The notes under the pieces were generated by a model that had not been told where the DNA came from, did no database searches, and saw only the letters and a program-made list of their open reading frames with translations. This document shows positions 16,034 to 26,116 of a stretch of 64,000 nt of DNA, in pieces; the stretch's first letter is position 1, and every line of letters begins with the position of its first letter. The stretch covers positions 372,001 to 436,000 of the forward strand of contig NZ_CP109131.1 of assembly GCF_035917995.1 (NCBI RefSeq), written 5' to 3'. The stretch is from Streptosporangium sp. NBC_01755 (GTDB lineage Bacteria; Actinomycetota; Actinomycetes; Streptosporangiales; Streptosporangiaceae). Both the position numbers and the translations under genes were made by a program.

Positions 16034-17029
16034 TCAGAAGGACTCGTCGAAGGCGACATTCCCCTCGACGGCTATCTGGTAGGCCGAAACCCTCCGCTCG
16101 AAGAAGTTGGCCAGCTCCTGCACGTCCTGCAACTCCATGAACGCGAACGGGTTGGCCGTGCCGTACCGGACGGGCATCTGGAGCCTGACCAGCCGCTGGT
16201 CGGCCACGTACTCAAGGTAGCGTCGCATCTGCTCCACCCCCATTCCCGGCATGCCGTCGCCGCACAGGTCGGCGGCGAAGGCCAGCTCGGCCGCCACCGC
16301 CTCCTCGATCATCCGGGTGACCTGCTCGGCGAGCTTGTCGTCGAACAGTTCGGGCTCCTCGGCCCGTACGGTCTCCACAACGCCGAAGGCGAACTCCATG
16401 TGCATGGACTCGTCGCGGAAGACCCAGTTCGTCCCGGTGGCCAGGCCGCTGAGCAGCCCCCTGGAGCGGAACCAGTAGACGTAGGCGAAGGCCCCGTAGA
16501 AGAACAGGCCCTCGATGCACGCCGCGAAGCAGATCAGGTTGAGCAGGAACGCCCGCCGGTCCTCCCTCGTCTCCAGCCGGGTCAGGCCGCCGAGCGAGTC
16601 GATCCAGCGGAAGCAGAACTCCGCCTTGTCGCGGATCGAGGGGATGTGCTCGACCGCGGCGAACGCCTTGACCCGCTCGTCAAGGTCGGGCAGGTAGGTG
16701 TCCAGCAGCGTCAGATAGAACTGGACGTGCACCGCCTCCTCGAACAGCTGCCTGCTGAGATAGAGACGCGCCTCGGGGGCGTTGAGGTGCTGGTAGAGGT
16801 TGAGGACGAGGTTGTTGGCCACGATCGAGTCACCGGTGGCGAAGAACGCCACCAGGCGGTTGATCAGGTGACGCTCCTCGGGTGTCATCCTCGCCAGGTC
16901 CGCCAGGTCGGAGGCGAGGTCCACCTCCTCGACGGTCCAGGTGTTGCGGATCGCGGCCCGGTAGCGCTCGTAGAACTCGGGGTAGCGCATCGGCCGCAGG
17001 GTGAGATCCATGCCGGGGTCGAGCAACAT
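16034..17029 (-). CDS. nrdB: Class Ia ribonucleotide reductase beta subunit
   Basis: Radical-generating subunit that, with NrdA, reduces ribonucleotides to deoxyribonucleotides. All di-iron ligands are visible in the 331-residue protein: Asp67, Glu98 and His101 (EEAVHVQFY), Glu173 (ACIEGLFF), Glu207 and His210 (RDESMH). The radical tyrosine is Tyr105, four residues after His101. ATG 17029 begins MLLDPGMDLTLRP; the open frame continuing upstream overlaps nrdA and is spurious. It follows nrdA by 77 bp and should be co-transcribed from the riboswitch-controlled promoter. No NrdS-type regulator gene lies between or beside them. Confidence 0.95.
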   Translation of the reverse strand: MLLDPGMDLTLRPMRYPEFYERYRAAIRNTWTVEEVDLASDLADLARMTPEERHLINRLVAFFATGDSIVANNLVLNLYQHLNAPEARLYLSRQLFEEAVHVQFYLTLLDTYLPDLDERVKAFAAVEHIPSIRDKAEFCFRWIDSLGGLTRLETREDRRAFLLNLICFAACIEGLFFYGAFAYVYWFRSRGLLSGLATGTNWVFRDESMHMEFAFGVVETVRAEEPELFDDKLAEQVTRMIEEAVAAELAFAADLCGDGMPGMGVEQMRRYLEYVADQRLVRLQMPVRYGTANPFAFMELQDVQELANFFERRVSAYQIAVEGNVAFDESF

Positions 17030-17106
17030 CGGGAAAACGCCCTTTCGGGGTGACTGAGGGGGCGGGCACCGGATCGGTGCCCGCCCGCGGATGGTCGCCG
17101 GCCGGT

Positions 17107-19386
17107 CTACTGGCAGGCGTCGCAGTACTCGGGGTTCTCCAGGGAGCAGGCGACGGCCTCGGGGTCGAGGACAGGGGCGGGGACGGGGACCTCCCCGGCC
17201 ACCGATGCCGCCACGGTGGCCTGCGCGATCCGGGTGGCCGGACGCGAGCGCAGGTAGTAGGTGGTCTTGAGGCCCGACTTCCAGGCGTAGGCGTACATCG
17301 AGGAGAGCTTGCCGATGGTCGGGGTGGCCATGAACAGGTTCAGCGACTGCGACTGGTCGATGTACGGGGTGCGCGCGGCGGCCAGGTCGATCAGCGCCTT
17401 CTGCGGCAGCTCCCAGGCCGTCCGGTAGAGCAGCTTCAGGTCTGCGGGGATCTCGGGAATGTCCTGGACGGAGCCGTCGGCACGCTTGATCACGTCGCGG
17501 ATCCGCGAGGTCCACAGGCCGCGGGCCCGCAGGTCGGCGACGAGATAACGGTTGACCTGGAGGAACTCCCCCGAGAGGGTCTCGCGCTTGAAGATGTTGG
17601 AGACCTGTGGCTCGATGCACTCGTAGCAACCGGCGATGGAGGCGATCGTGGCCGTGGGCGCGATCGCGATCATCAGCGAGTTGCGCAGCCCCGTCCTGGC
17701 GATCCGCTCCCTGATCTCCGTCCACTCCTCGGACGTCGCGGCCCGGTAGTGGTCGGGGTGGAGCACCCCGGTGGCGGCCCTGGTCTCCTGGTAGGAGGGG
17801 TGGCGGCCACGCTCCACGGCCAGGTCCGAGGAGGTCCGGTAGGCGGCCAGCGCGATCTCCTCGGAGATCCGGGTGGACAGCTCCAGTGCCCGCGGCGAGT
17901 CGAACGGCAGCCGCAGCGTGAACAGCACGTCGGCCAGGCCCATCACGCCGAGCCCGATCGGGCGCCACCTCTGGTTGGCGCTCCTGGCCTCGGGGGTCGG
18001 GTAGAAGCCCAGGTCGATGGTGCGGTCGAGGAACCGCACGGCGGTGCGGACCGTCGCGCGCAGCCGTACCCAGTCGACCCCGTCTCCGGGGGCCGGAGAC
18101 AGGTGGGCGGCCAGGTTGATCGAGCCGAGGTTGCAGACCGCGGTCTCGGCGTCGCCGGTGACCTCAAGGATCTCGGTACAGAGGTTCGACAGGTGGATGA
18201 CGTTCTCCGGCCTGGCCGTCTGGTTGGAGGTCCGGTTGGCCGCGTCCTTGAAGGTCATCCAGCCGTTGCCGGTCTGGGCGAGCGTGCGCATCATCCGGCC
18301 GTACAGGGTGCGGGCGGGCAGCTGCGCGGCGAACCGGCCCTCGGCTTCCGCGGTCCGGTAGGCGTCGTCGAACGCGGCACCGTACAGGTCGGTGAGGTGC
18401 GGGACCTCCTTGGGGTCGAACAGCGACCACACGCCGTCGGCCTCGACCCGGCGCATGAACTCGTCGGGGATCCAGTTGGCCAGGTTCAGGTTGTGCGTGC
18501 GGCGGGCCTCCTCGCCGGTGTTGTCGCGCAGTTCGAGGAACTCCTCGATGTCGGCGTGCCAGGGCTCCAGGTAGACGCAGGCCGCGCCCTTGCGGCGGCC
18601 GCCCTGGTTGACCGCGGCGACGCTCGCGTCCAGGGTGCGCAGCCAGGGCACGATGCCGTTGGAGTGACCGTTGGTGCCGCGGATCAGCGAGCCCCGCGAG
18701 CGGATCCGGCTCCAGGCGATCCCGATGCCCCCCGCGTACTTCGACAGCCGCGCGACCTGCCCGTAGCGCTCGTAGATGGCCTCCAGCTCGTCGCGGGGCG
18801 AGTCGAGCAGGAAGCACGAGGAGAGCTGGGGCCTGCGCGAGCCGGAGTTGAACAGCGTGGGCGAGCTGGGCAGGTAGGACATGGTGGCCATGAGCGCGTA
18901 CAGCTCGGCTGCCTCCTCGACGGTCTCGGACAGGCCGCAGGCCACCCGGAGGAAGAAGTGCTGCGGGCGCTCCAGGACCTTGCGGGTGCTCGGGTGACGC
19001 AGCAGGTAGCGATCGTAGACGGTACGCAGCCCGAAGTACTCGAACCTGGTGTCGGCGTCCGGCTCGATGAGCGCGTCCAGGACTTCGGCGTGTGCGGCCA
19101 CGAACTCCGCGAGCCCGTCGGCGATCAGCCCCGCCCGGTGCGTCGCGGCGACGGACTCGGAGAAGTCGCGGACGCCGTGCTCGGCTGCCTCGTCGGCGAT
19201 CAGCTCGGCCAGCAGCGCGGCGGCGACCCTGGAGTTCTCCGGGTCGGTGATCACCCTGGCGGCGGCCTCGTCGATGGCCTGCCTGCGATCGACCGTCGCG
19301 TTCCCGCTGCCCCGGTCGTCCCCGGCGTTCTCCGCCACGACCCCTGCCGCGTTCTCCACCGCGGTCCCTGCCAAGGTCTCTGTCAC
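17107..19386 (-). CDS. nrdA: Class Ia ribonucleotide reductase alpha subunit
   Basis: Catalytic subunit of 759 residues. Active-site landmarks: SSCFLLDS (first redox Cys), NLCTEIL (thiyl radical Cys), CNLGSINLA (second redox Cys), the PTATIASIAG loop, and the C-terminal shuttle pair CDACQ. GTG 19386 was chosen because GAGGGG lies seven bases upstream and the preceding open frame would run back toward the riboswitch. No typical N-terminal ATP-cone sequence is apparent in the first 90 residues, so allosteric control of overall activity may be reduced. The operon lies behind a cobalamin riboswitch, consistent with B12-dependent class II reductase being preferred when B12 is present. Confidence 0.95.
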   Translation of the reverse strand: MTETLAGTAVENAAGVVAENAGDDRGSGNATVDRRQAIDEAAARVITDPENSRVAAALLAELIADEAAEHGVRDFSESVAATHRAGLIADGLAEFVAAHAEVLDALIEPDADTRFEYFGLRTVYDRYLLRHPSTRKVLERPQHFFLRVACGLSETVEEAAELYALMATMSYLPSSPTLFNSGSRRPQLSSCFLLDSPRDELEAIYERYGQVARLSKYAGGIGIAWSRIRSRGSLIRGTNGHSNGIVPWLRTLDASVAAVNQGGRRKGAACVYLEPWHADIEEFLELRDNTGEEARRTHNLNLANWIPDEFMRRVEADGVWSLFDPKEVPHLTDLYGAAFDDAYRTAEAEGRFAAQLPARTLYGRMMRTLAQTGNGWMTFKDAANRTSNQTARPENVIHLSNLCTEILEVTGDAETAVCNLGSINLAAHLSPAPGDGVDWVRLRATVRTAVRFLDRTIDLGFYPTPEARSANQRWRPIGLGVMGLADVLFTLRLPFDSPRALELSTRISEEIALAAYRTSSDLAVERGRHPSYQETRAATGVLHPDHYRAATSEEWTEIRERIARTGLRNSLMIAIAPTATIASIAGCYECIEPQVSNIFKRETLSGEFLQVNRYLVADLRARGLWTSRIRDVIKRADGSVQDIPEIPADLKLLYRTAWELPQKALIDLAAARTPYIDQSQSLNLFMATPTIGKLSSMYAYAWKSGLKTTYYLRSRPATRIAQATVAASVAGEVPVPAPVLDPEAVACSLENPEYCDACQ

Positions 19387-19513
19387 CTGGTGCCCCTCGC
19401 TCGCTCGGACTTCCCCGTACGGCTCCGCCGGATGGGCACGCGTCCGCGAGCGATCCCGGGCACGCCGGACCGCCTCGTTCCGCGGGCCCTCCCACGAGGC
19501 CCTGGACAATCAC

Positions 19514-19693
19514 GTCACCGGCAGGTCTTCGGACTCACGGGCGCCCTGCGCGTGCCTACCGGCCGTCGCTTCCCGGGCATGGTTCACCCAGTGCTCACAT
19601 GACGGCTTTCGTTCCCGTTCACCGCTGCGGGGCAGTCCCGGAATCTCACCGGGTTCCCTCTTGCCTCGCCCCTTCCGGGGCGAACCAGCAACG
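19514..19693 (-). ncRNA. Adenosylcobalamin riboswitch upstream of nrdAB
   Basis: On the minus strand the conserved elements appear in order: GAGGCAAGAGGGAA, GGTGAGATTCCGGGACTG followed by CCCCGCAGCGGT, GAGCACTGGGT, GGGAAGCGACGGCCGGTAGG, and the B12-box end GTGAGTCCGAAGACCTGCCG. This is a complete class I cobalamin aptamer. The expression platform is the 127 bases before the nrdA GTG, where the GAGGGG Shine-Dalgarno site could be masked. The same arrangement is known for nrdABS in Streptomyces, where B12 turns class Ia expression off. The same logic is inferred here. Confidence 0.92.
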
Positions 19694-19699
19694 AGCAGG

Positions 19700-19727
19700 A
19701 TCCTACATCTAGGGGCGTCTGACGCAA
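19700..19727 (-). promoter_or_regulatory. Predicted promoter of the riboswitch-nrdAB transcript
   Basis: On the minus strand TTGCGT (19727-19722) and TAGGAT (19705-19700) are separated by 16 bp. The expected start point lies just before the aptamer. The -35 box overlaps the last codons of the upstream TctC-type gene. The match to consensus is moderate. Confidence 0.4.
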
Positions 19728-20740
19728 CTACCCCAACAAGTTGTGTCGGAGGACTTCAGCAACCCGAGCTCGTGGAGTACCCCGCGGGTGCGGGCCGTCT
19801 CGGTGAGGAGCCACTGACGGAAGTCGTCGCCGCTGAGGTAGACCCGGCTCCACTCATTGGCCGCGCACAGGGCGCGCCAGCGCGGCGCGGCGTCGATCCT
19901 GTCACACAGGGCGATCGCGGCGTCCCGGTCCGCCGGGCTCATGCCCTTGGGCCCCAGCAGACCGCACCAGTCGCTGTACTCCAGCCGGACGTCGACCTCC
20001 AGGAGCGTCGGCGCGTCGATCCCGTCGAGCCGGCCGCCCGAGGAGACCACCAGGGGACGCAGGCGGCCGGCTGCGATCTCGGGTCGCAGGGCGCGGGCCG
20101 ACCCCAGCAGGGCCGCCACCCGTCCGATCTGAAGCGCCTCGGCGGCATCCTCGGCGGCAAGGAAGCCGGCGTACTCCAGCAACCGGGCGTCCACCCCGAG
20201 GCACTTGCCGATCATGCCGTAGAGCACGTGGTCGGAGCCGCCCTCCAGCCGTCCGCCGACCGTCAGCGCCGCCGGGTCGCGGCGCAGCTCCGCGGCGAAG
20301 TCCTCGAAGGTGTGCAGGCGGGAGTCGGCGGGGACGACCAGGACCGTCCAGTCCCCGACCAGGCGGGCGAGGGGGGTGGTGGCGTCCACCACGGCGGCGG
20401 TGTTGGCGATCTCCGCGGCCGTCACCATCGGCATCGCGGTGACGAGCAGCCTGCCCTCGCGCACGAACGAGCCGCGGACGGCGCCGAACGCGTCACGGGG
20501 GACGGAACCCAGCGCTCCCGGCCGCTCGACGACCATGGCGGAGCGCGCCAGCCCCGCCAGGACCAGGACGGAGGCGAGCCTGCCCGCCATCCCGCCCCAG
20601 CCGTGGCCGTCGGCGGTGGGCTCGAGGATGATCAGGCGGCCCACGGCGGAGTCGGCGGAGTCGGCGGAGTCGCCGACTCTGCCGCAGCTCGCGACGACCA
20701 TGGCTCCCGCCACCAGCGCGAAAAACCTCCTACGGCGCAT
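19709..20740 (-). CDS. TctC-like substrate-binding lipoprotein
   Basis: Periplasmic-type binding protein of 343 residues from the tripartite tricarboxylate transporter (Bug/TctC) family. ATG 20740 gives a signal peptide MRRRRFFALVAGAMVVASC ending in a lipobox with Cys19, and GAAGGGG lies a few bases upstream; the longer frame from 20788 would bury the signal. The body has two alpha/beta lobes, with the typical LTVGGRLEGGSDHVLYGMIG ligand-loop region near the middle and the lobe-two GLLGPKGMSPADRDA. The membrane partners TctA and TctB are not in the window, so it is an orphan receptor or works with a remote transporter. Confidence 0.8.
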   Translation of the reverse strand: MRRRRFFALVAGAMVVASCGRVGDSADSADSAVGRLIILEPTADGHGWGGMAGRLASVLVLAGLARSAMVVERPGALGSVPRDAFGAVRGSFVREGRLLVTAMPMVTAAEIANTAAVVDATTPLARLVGDWTVLVVPADSRLHTFEDFAAELRRDPAALTVGGRLEGGSDHVLYGMIGKCLGVDARLLEYAGFLAAEDAAEALQIGRVAALLGSARALRPEIAAGRLRPLVVSSGGRLDGIDAPTLLEVDVRLEYSDWCGLLGPKGMSPADRDAAIALCDRIDAAPRWRALCAANEWSRVYLSGDDFRQWLLTETARTRGVLHELGLLKSSDTTCWGSCVRRP

Positions 20741-20873
20741 AAGCGCCCCTTCCCCCAAGAACCTCCTATACCATAGGTTACCCCTCAATCACTTTCCGCT
20801 ACAGGTCGGGGAGGTGACCGCAGCCCATCCCTTGACGGGGCGACCATCGTCGGCGGTCGCACCGGTAGCCGTC

Positions 20874-22694
<1,821 letters not shown>

Positions 22695-22705
22695 GTAACC
22701 GTTCC

Positions 22706-22981
22706 TTATCCATAGACGATCCGGCGCAGCTGGCGCTGGGAGAGTTCGGGTGCCGCGACACGACGTACCGCCAGCTCGACGGCCACCCGGGGGAAGATCT
22801 CATCGTTGACCAGCCCCCTCGCCCTGAGTTCCGCGTGACGCCGCCGTACGAATTCCTCGACGGGCTCGGAGAAGTAGGCCAGCACCTCGGCGACGACTCG
22901 CGCCGCCTCGCCCGGACCGAGCGCGCTCGTCCGGGTCAGGTGGGTGATCAGATCCTCATACGGATGCCGCGTCGTGGACAC
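22706..22981 (-). CDS. Conserved protein of unknown function upstream of glmS
   Basis: Small helical protein of 91 residues beginning (M)STTRHPYEDLITHL. It has an ARVVAEVLAYFSEPVEEFVRRRHAELRARG stretch, split here by charge pattern into two amphipathic helices, and a basic C-terminus QRQLRRIVYG. I do not recognise a named family. GTG 22981 was chosen over the longer frame because promoter-like boxes lie just upstream and the first 32 residues of that frame lack protein-like composition. The 11-bp gap to glmS suggests an operon and a possible link to amino-sugar metabolism. Confidence 0.7.
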   Translation of the reverse strand: MSTTRHPYEDLITHLTRTSALGPGEAARVVAEVLAYFSEPVEEFVRRRHAELRARGLVNDEIFPRVAVELAVRRVAAPELSQRQLRRIVYG

Positions 22982-22988
22982 AGAGCAG

Positions 22989-23018
22989 GACCATACGCAC
23001 CCGGGAGAGCGGACACCA
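22989..23018 (-). promoter_or_regulatory. Predicted promoter of the small gene-glmS operon
   Basis: On the minus strand TTGGTG and TATGGT are separated by 18 bp, and the -10 box ends eight bases before GTG 22981. No Shine-Dalgarno site precedes that GTG, so a leaderless mRNA is likely. Confidence 0.4.
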
Positions 23019-23134
23019 AGTTTTCTGCCCGATTCCGGGCAGAGAATCTCCACAATGCGGTAACCCCGCCACAGCACGCGACAGTCGGCAATCTCTGATA
23101 ACTCTAAGTAGCCATCAGAGGGGGAGGAACCTTC

Positions 23135-25387
23135 ATGCGCCGCCTGCCGGGGATCACCGTCGTCGCCGCTCTCACCGTACTGGTCTCAGCCGTCCCAGCA
23201 CAGGCGACACGTCCGGAGGACCGGGTGGCATGGCCCTGGAAGCACCCCGCCCCCTTCACGACCGCGACGTCCCCCGATGCCGTCACCGACACGCCGTCAC
23301 CGACCGGAACGAGGGCGCGGTCCGGCAGGCAGGCCGCCTTCGCCGAGGCGGCGCGGGCGTACGGGGTGCCGGAGAGCGTGCTGCTCGCGGTCTCCTATCT
23401 GGAGTCCCGCTGGGAGGGCCACGGCGGGCTGCCCAGCGTCTCGGCCGGTTACGGTCCGATGCACCTGGTCGACGGCCGAGCCAGGCCGGGCCGCCCCCAC
23501 GGCGTCGGCGAGGACCCGCGCGGCGACGAGACCCGGCCGCGCGCGATCGCCCTTCCCCCCGTCGCGCCGCCCCCGCCCCAGGACACCCTGCGACGGGCCT
23601 CGAAACTGACCGGCCTGCCCCTCGGCCGGCTGCGCGAGGACGCCTCCGCCAACATCATGGGCGGTGCCGCGCTGCTCGCCGACTACCGGCGCCGCACCGG
23701 CGGGAGCCCTGACACCGGTCCGGCGGGCTGGTACGAGGCGGTGGCCCGCTACCCCGGCACACCGGAAAGGGGCGCCGCGGGAACGGAGGCGGCGCGGTCC
23801 TTCGCCGACGAGGTCTACGCGACGATCCAGGCCGGGGCCGCACGCGTGACCGACGACGGCGAACGGGTGGTGCTGCCCGCGATACCGGACCTTTCCACAC
23901 CGCGGGCGCCACTCACCCCCGAACCGTCTCTCCCCGAACCGTCTCTCCCCGAACCGCTCGCCCCGAAGGCACAGCGCCGTGCGCACGGCCCCGCACCCAC
24001 ACCCACCGCCGCACCCTCCCTCGGCACGGAGCGCGCCGAGAAACCCGTGACCGAGCCCGCAACAAAGATCGCCGCAGTGCTCCCTGCGGCCCCCTCCCCC
24101 CTGCCCATGGCGAGACCCGTGGCGAGACCTGCGGCGTCCGCCGTGGCACCCGATGTGAGGCCCGCCGTGGAACCCGCCATAGGACCCGCCGTGGAACCCG
24201 CCGTGGGGCCCGACTGCCCGAGGAACGTCTCCTGCGAGTGGCTCCCCGCCGTCTACAGGCGGCTCAAGAGCGGCGGGTACGGCAACCACGATCGCTCCGA
24301 CGGCCCCCGGAAGATCGACTACATCGTGATCCACGACGGCGAGACGAGCTACGACGCGATGACCCGCCTGGTCAAGAACCCCGACTACCTGAGCTGGCAC
24401 TTCACCATCCGCTCCAGCGACGGCCATATCGCCCAGCACCTACGGGCCAGGGACATCGGCTGGCACGCCGGAAACTGGTACGTCAACTCCCGCTCCGTCG
24501 GCCTGGAGCACGAGGGCTACCTGGCCAAAGGCGGAGCCTGGTTCACCGAGGCGATGTACCTGGCCTCGGCCAGACTGGTACGCCACCTCGCGGCCAAGTA
24601 CGACATCCCTCTCGACCGGGCGCACATCCTGGGACACGACAACGTGCCGGGCACCACCCCGGAGACCGTGGGCGGCATGCACGACGACCCCGGCCCCTAC
24701 TGGGACTGGAGCCACTACTTCGAACTGCTCGGCAGCCCGCTGCGCGCCTCGGGCGGCGACACCGCGCGCTCGGTGCTAATCAAGCCCGACTACGGCACGA
24801 ACAGCCCGAACTTCACCGGCTGCAGTGGGGGGTGCCGCAGCCTGGGCGCCGCCTCGGTCTGGCTGCACACCCGTCCCTCCCTCACCGCGCCCCTGGTCAG
24901 GGATATCGGCAAGCACCCCACCGGCGACTCCACGTACAGCGTCTACGACCACGCCGCCCGCGCCTCCACCGGCCAGCGGTACGCACTCGCCGAGCGCAGG
25001 GACGGCTGGACCGCGATCTGGTACCTCGGCCAGAAGGCGTGGTTCAGCGATCCCGCCGGAGCCCCCACCTCCCTGCCCGCCTCCGGCCCGCTGGTGACGC
25101 CCAGGCCGGGCCGCTCCCCGGTGAAGGTGTACGGCAGGGCCTACCCGAAGGCGCATGCCTACCCCGGGGGCGTCCCCGTACAGGCCCTGACCCCGTTGCA
25201 GTACTCGATACCCGCGGGGCAGGTCTACAGCTCCGGCCCGATGACCACGGCCTCCTATCTGCGAGCGGCCGCCTTCGACCCGTCCGAGCACCGCGTGGTC
25301 AGGGGCGAGATCCGCTACCGGCAGATCCAGTTCGGGCACCGGATCATGTTCGTCCGGGCCTCCGACGTTCAACCGCTCAGGAAGTGA
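23135..25387 (+). CDS. Secreted N-acetylmuramoyl-L-alanine amidase with lysozyme-like N-terminal domain
   Basis: Exported cell-wall hydrolase of 750 residues. A Sec signal peptide (about 1-27, ending PAQA) is followed by a transglycosylase-like region (VLLAVSYLESRWEGHGG, with the candidate catalytic Glu) at about 70-220. Next comes a long Pro/Ala linker with short repeats (PEPSLPEPSLPEPLAP, then VEPAIGPAVEPAVGP) and an Amidase_2/PGRP domain from about residue 385. Zinc ligand candidates there are His of YIVIHDGE, the SWHFTI region and GHDNVPG. The C-terminus of about 200 residues has SH3-like repeats, probably wall-binding. ATG 23135 follows GGGGGAGGAA. It would cleave the lactyl-peptide bond of peptidoglycan. 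Confidence 0.85.
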   Translation: MRRLPGITVVAALTVLVSAVPAQATRPEDRVAWPWKHPAPFTTATSPDAVTDTPSPTGTRARSGRQAAFAEAARAYGVPESVLLAVSYLESRWEGHGGLPSVSAGYGPMHLVDGRARPGRPHGVGEDPRGDETRPRAIALPPVAPPPPQDTLRRASKLTGLPLGRLREDASANIMGGAALLADYRRRTGGSPDTGPAGWYEAVARYPGTPERGAAGTEAARSFADEVYATIQAGAARVTDDGERVVLPAIPDLSTPRAPLTPEPSLPEPSLPEPLAPKAQRRAHGPAPTPTAAPSLGTERAEKPVTEPATKIAAVLPAAPSPLPMARPVARPAASAVAPDVRPAVEPAIGPAVEPAVGPDCPRNVSCEWLPAVYRRLKSGGYGNHDRSDGPRKIDYIVIHDGETSYDAMTRLVKNPDYLSWHFTIRSSDGHIAQHLRARDIGWHAGNWYVNSRSVGLEHEGYLAKGGAWFTEAMYLASARLVRHLAAKYDIPLDRAHILGHDNVPGTTPETVGGMHDDPGPYWDWSHYFELLGSPLRASGGDTARSVLIKPDYGTNSPNFTGCSGGCRSLGAASVWLHTRPSLTAPLVRDIGKHPTGDSTYSVYDHAARASTGQRYALAERRDGWTAIWYLGQKAWFSDPAGAPTSLPASGPLVTPRPGRSPVKVYGRAYPKAHAYPGGVPVQALTPLQYSIPAGQVYSSGPMTTASYLRAAAFDPSEHRVVRGEIRYRQIQFGHRIMFVRASDVQPLRK

Positions 25388-25479
25388 AGATCTTCGTCAG
25401 ACCCGCTCCCTGCGCACATCCGCCCTGCGGAGGCGCTAGAGTTTTCACGTGCGCCGCCGGAGTCGTCTCCGGTGAACAC

Positions 25480-25551
25480 GCGGAAGTGGCTCAGTGGTAG
25501 AGCATCACCTTGCCAAGGTGAGGGTCGCGGGTTCGAATCCCGTCTTCCGCT
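25480..25551 (+). tRNA. tRNA-Gly (GCC), copy 1
   Basis: Cloverleaf with acceptor GCGGAAG/CTTCCGC, D-arm GTGGCTCAGTGGTAGAGC, anticodon loop TTGCCAA (GCC at 25512-25514) and the T-arm CGGGTTCGAATCCCG. CCA is not encoded. It is the first gene of a four-tRNA cluster. Confidence 0.97.
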
Positions 25552-25576
25552 CCGGCAGATCCTCCGGGATCTGACT

Positions 25577-25647
25577 GGTGGAGTGGCCGAGAGGCGAGGC
25601 AACGGCCTGCAAAGCCGTCTACACGGGTTCAAATCCCGTCTCCACCT
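25577..25647 (+). tRNA. tRNA-Cys (GCA)
   Basis: Acceptor GGTGGAG/CTCCACC, anticodon stem ACGGC/GCCGT with loop CTGCAAA (GCA at 25609-25611), T-arm CGGGTTCAAATCCCG. CCA is not encoded. It lies 25 bp after the first tRNA-Gly. Confidence 0.97.
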
Positions 25648-25720
25648 CAGCGCACGACCTGCGGACCCCCAGGATCCGGTAAGGTAGGGCGAACGCCGAG
25701 GGGAAACCCGAAGCGAATAC

Positions 25721-25792
25721 GCGGAAGTGGCTCAGTGGTAGAGCATCACCTTGCCAAGGTGAGGGTCGCGGGTTCGAATCCCGTCTTCCGCT
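25721..25792 (+). tRNA. tRNA-Gly (GCC), copy 2
   Basis: Identical over its 72 bases to the copy at 25480, including the discriminator base, and followed by the same short TC. Anticodon GCC. The 73-bp spacer before it is unrelated to that of copy 1 apart from the few bases next to the gene, so this is a local duplication kept identical. Confidence 0.97.
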
Positions 25793-25806
25793 CTGATGAC
25801 ACCCGA

Positions 25807-25881
25807 GGACGATTAGCTCAGCGGGAGAGCGCTTCCCTGACACGGAAGAGGTCACAGGTTCAATCCCTGTATCGTCCACCA
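25807..25881 (+). tRNA. tRNA-Val (GAC)
   Basis: Acceptor GGACGAT/ATCGTCC, anticodon stem CTTCC/GGAAG with loop CTGACAC (GAC), T-arm CAGGTTCAATCCCTG. Unlike its neighbours it has the CCA end encoded (25879-25881). It is followed at once by a strong terminator. Confidence 0.97.
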
Positions 25882-25887
25882 GACAGA

Positions 25888-25913
25888 TCCCAGGCCATCC
25901 GCCTGGGATTTTC
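25888..25913 (+). terminator. Rho-independent terminator of the tRNA cluster
   Basis: Perfect 8-bp stem TCCCAGGC/GCCTGGGA with a CATCC loop, followed by TTTTC. It is one of the few canonical U-tract terminators in this GC-rich window. Confidence 0.85.
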
Positions 25914-26116
25914 TGTTTCCCGGCACCGTGACGCACGCACGGAGCGACTCCGAACGGAGGCCGCCCTCGCCTGACGCGATCTCGGATCCGGAACAATCAT
26001 CACGATCATCTTTTTGGCACGCGTCACCGGCCGACAAAGAGGCACCATGGGAGGACGCATGACCTGAAACACGGTTAATCGCTATGCTCTTGAAACGTGG
26101 CAAAGGGGGCGAGCCT

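Noticed and set aside
16025-16034. ATTAGCTAAT palindrome at the end of nrdB
   Set aside because: Ten bases only, overlapping the stop region, with no positional logic for an operator of the MscS gene.
17050-19602. 850-aa plus-strand ORF opposite nrdA
   Set aside because: Antisense shadow created by GC-rich third positions; composition dominated by Gly, Arg, Asp and Val with no domain, while nrdA on the other strand is unmistakable.
22989-23134. Riboswitch or glmS-type ribozyme upstream of the glmS operon
   Set aside because: No conserved glmS ribozyme core is visible; only promoter-like boxes and the divergent amidase start.
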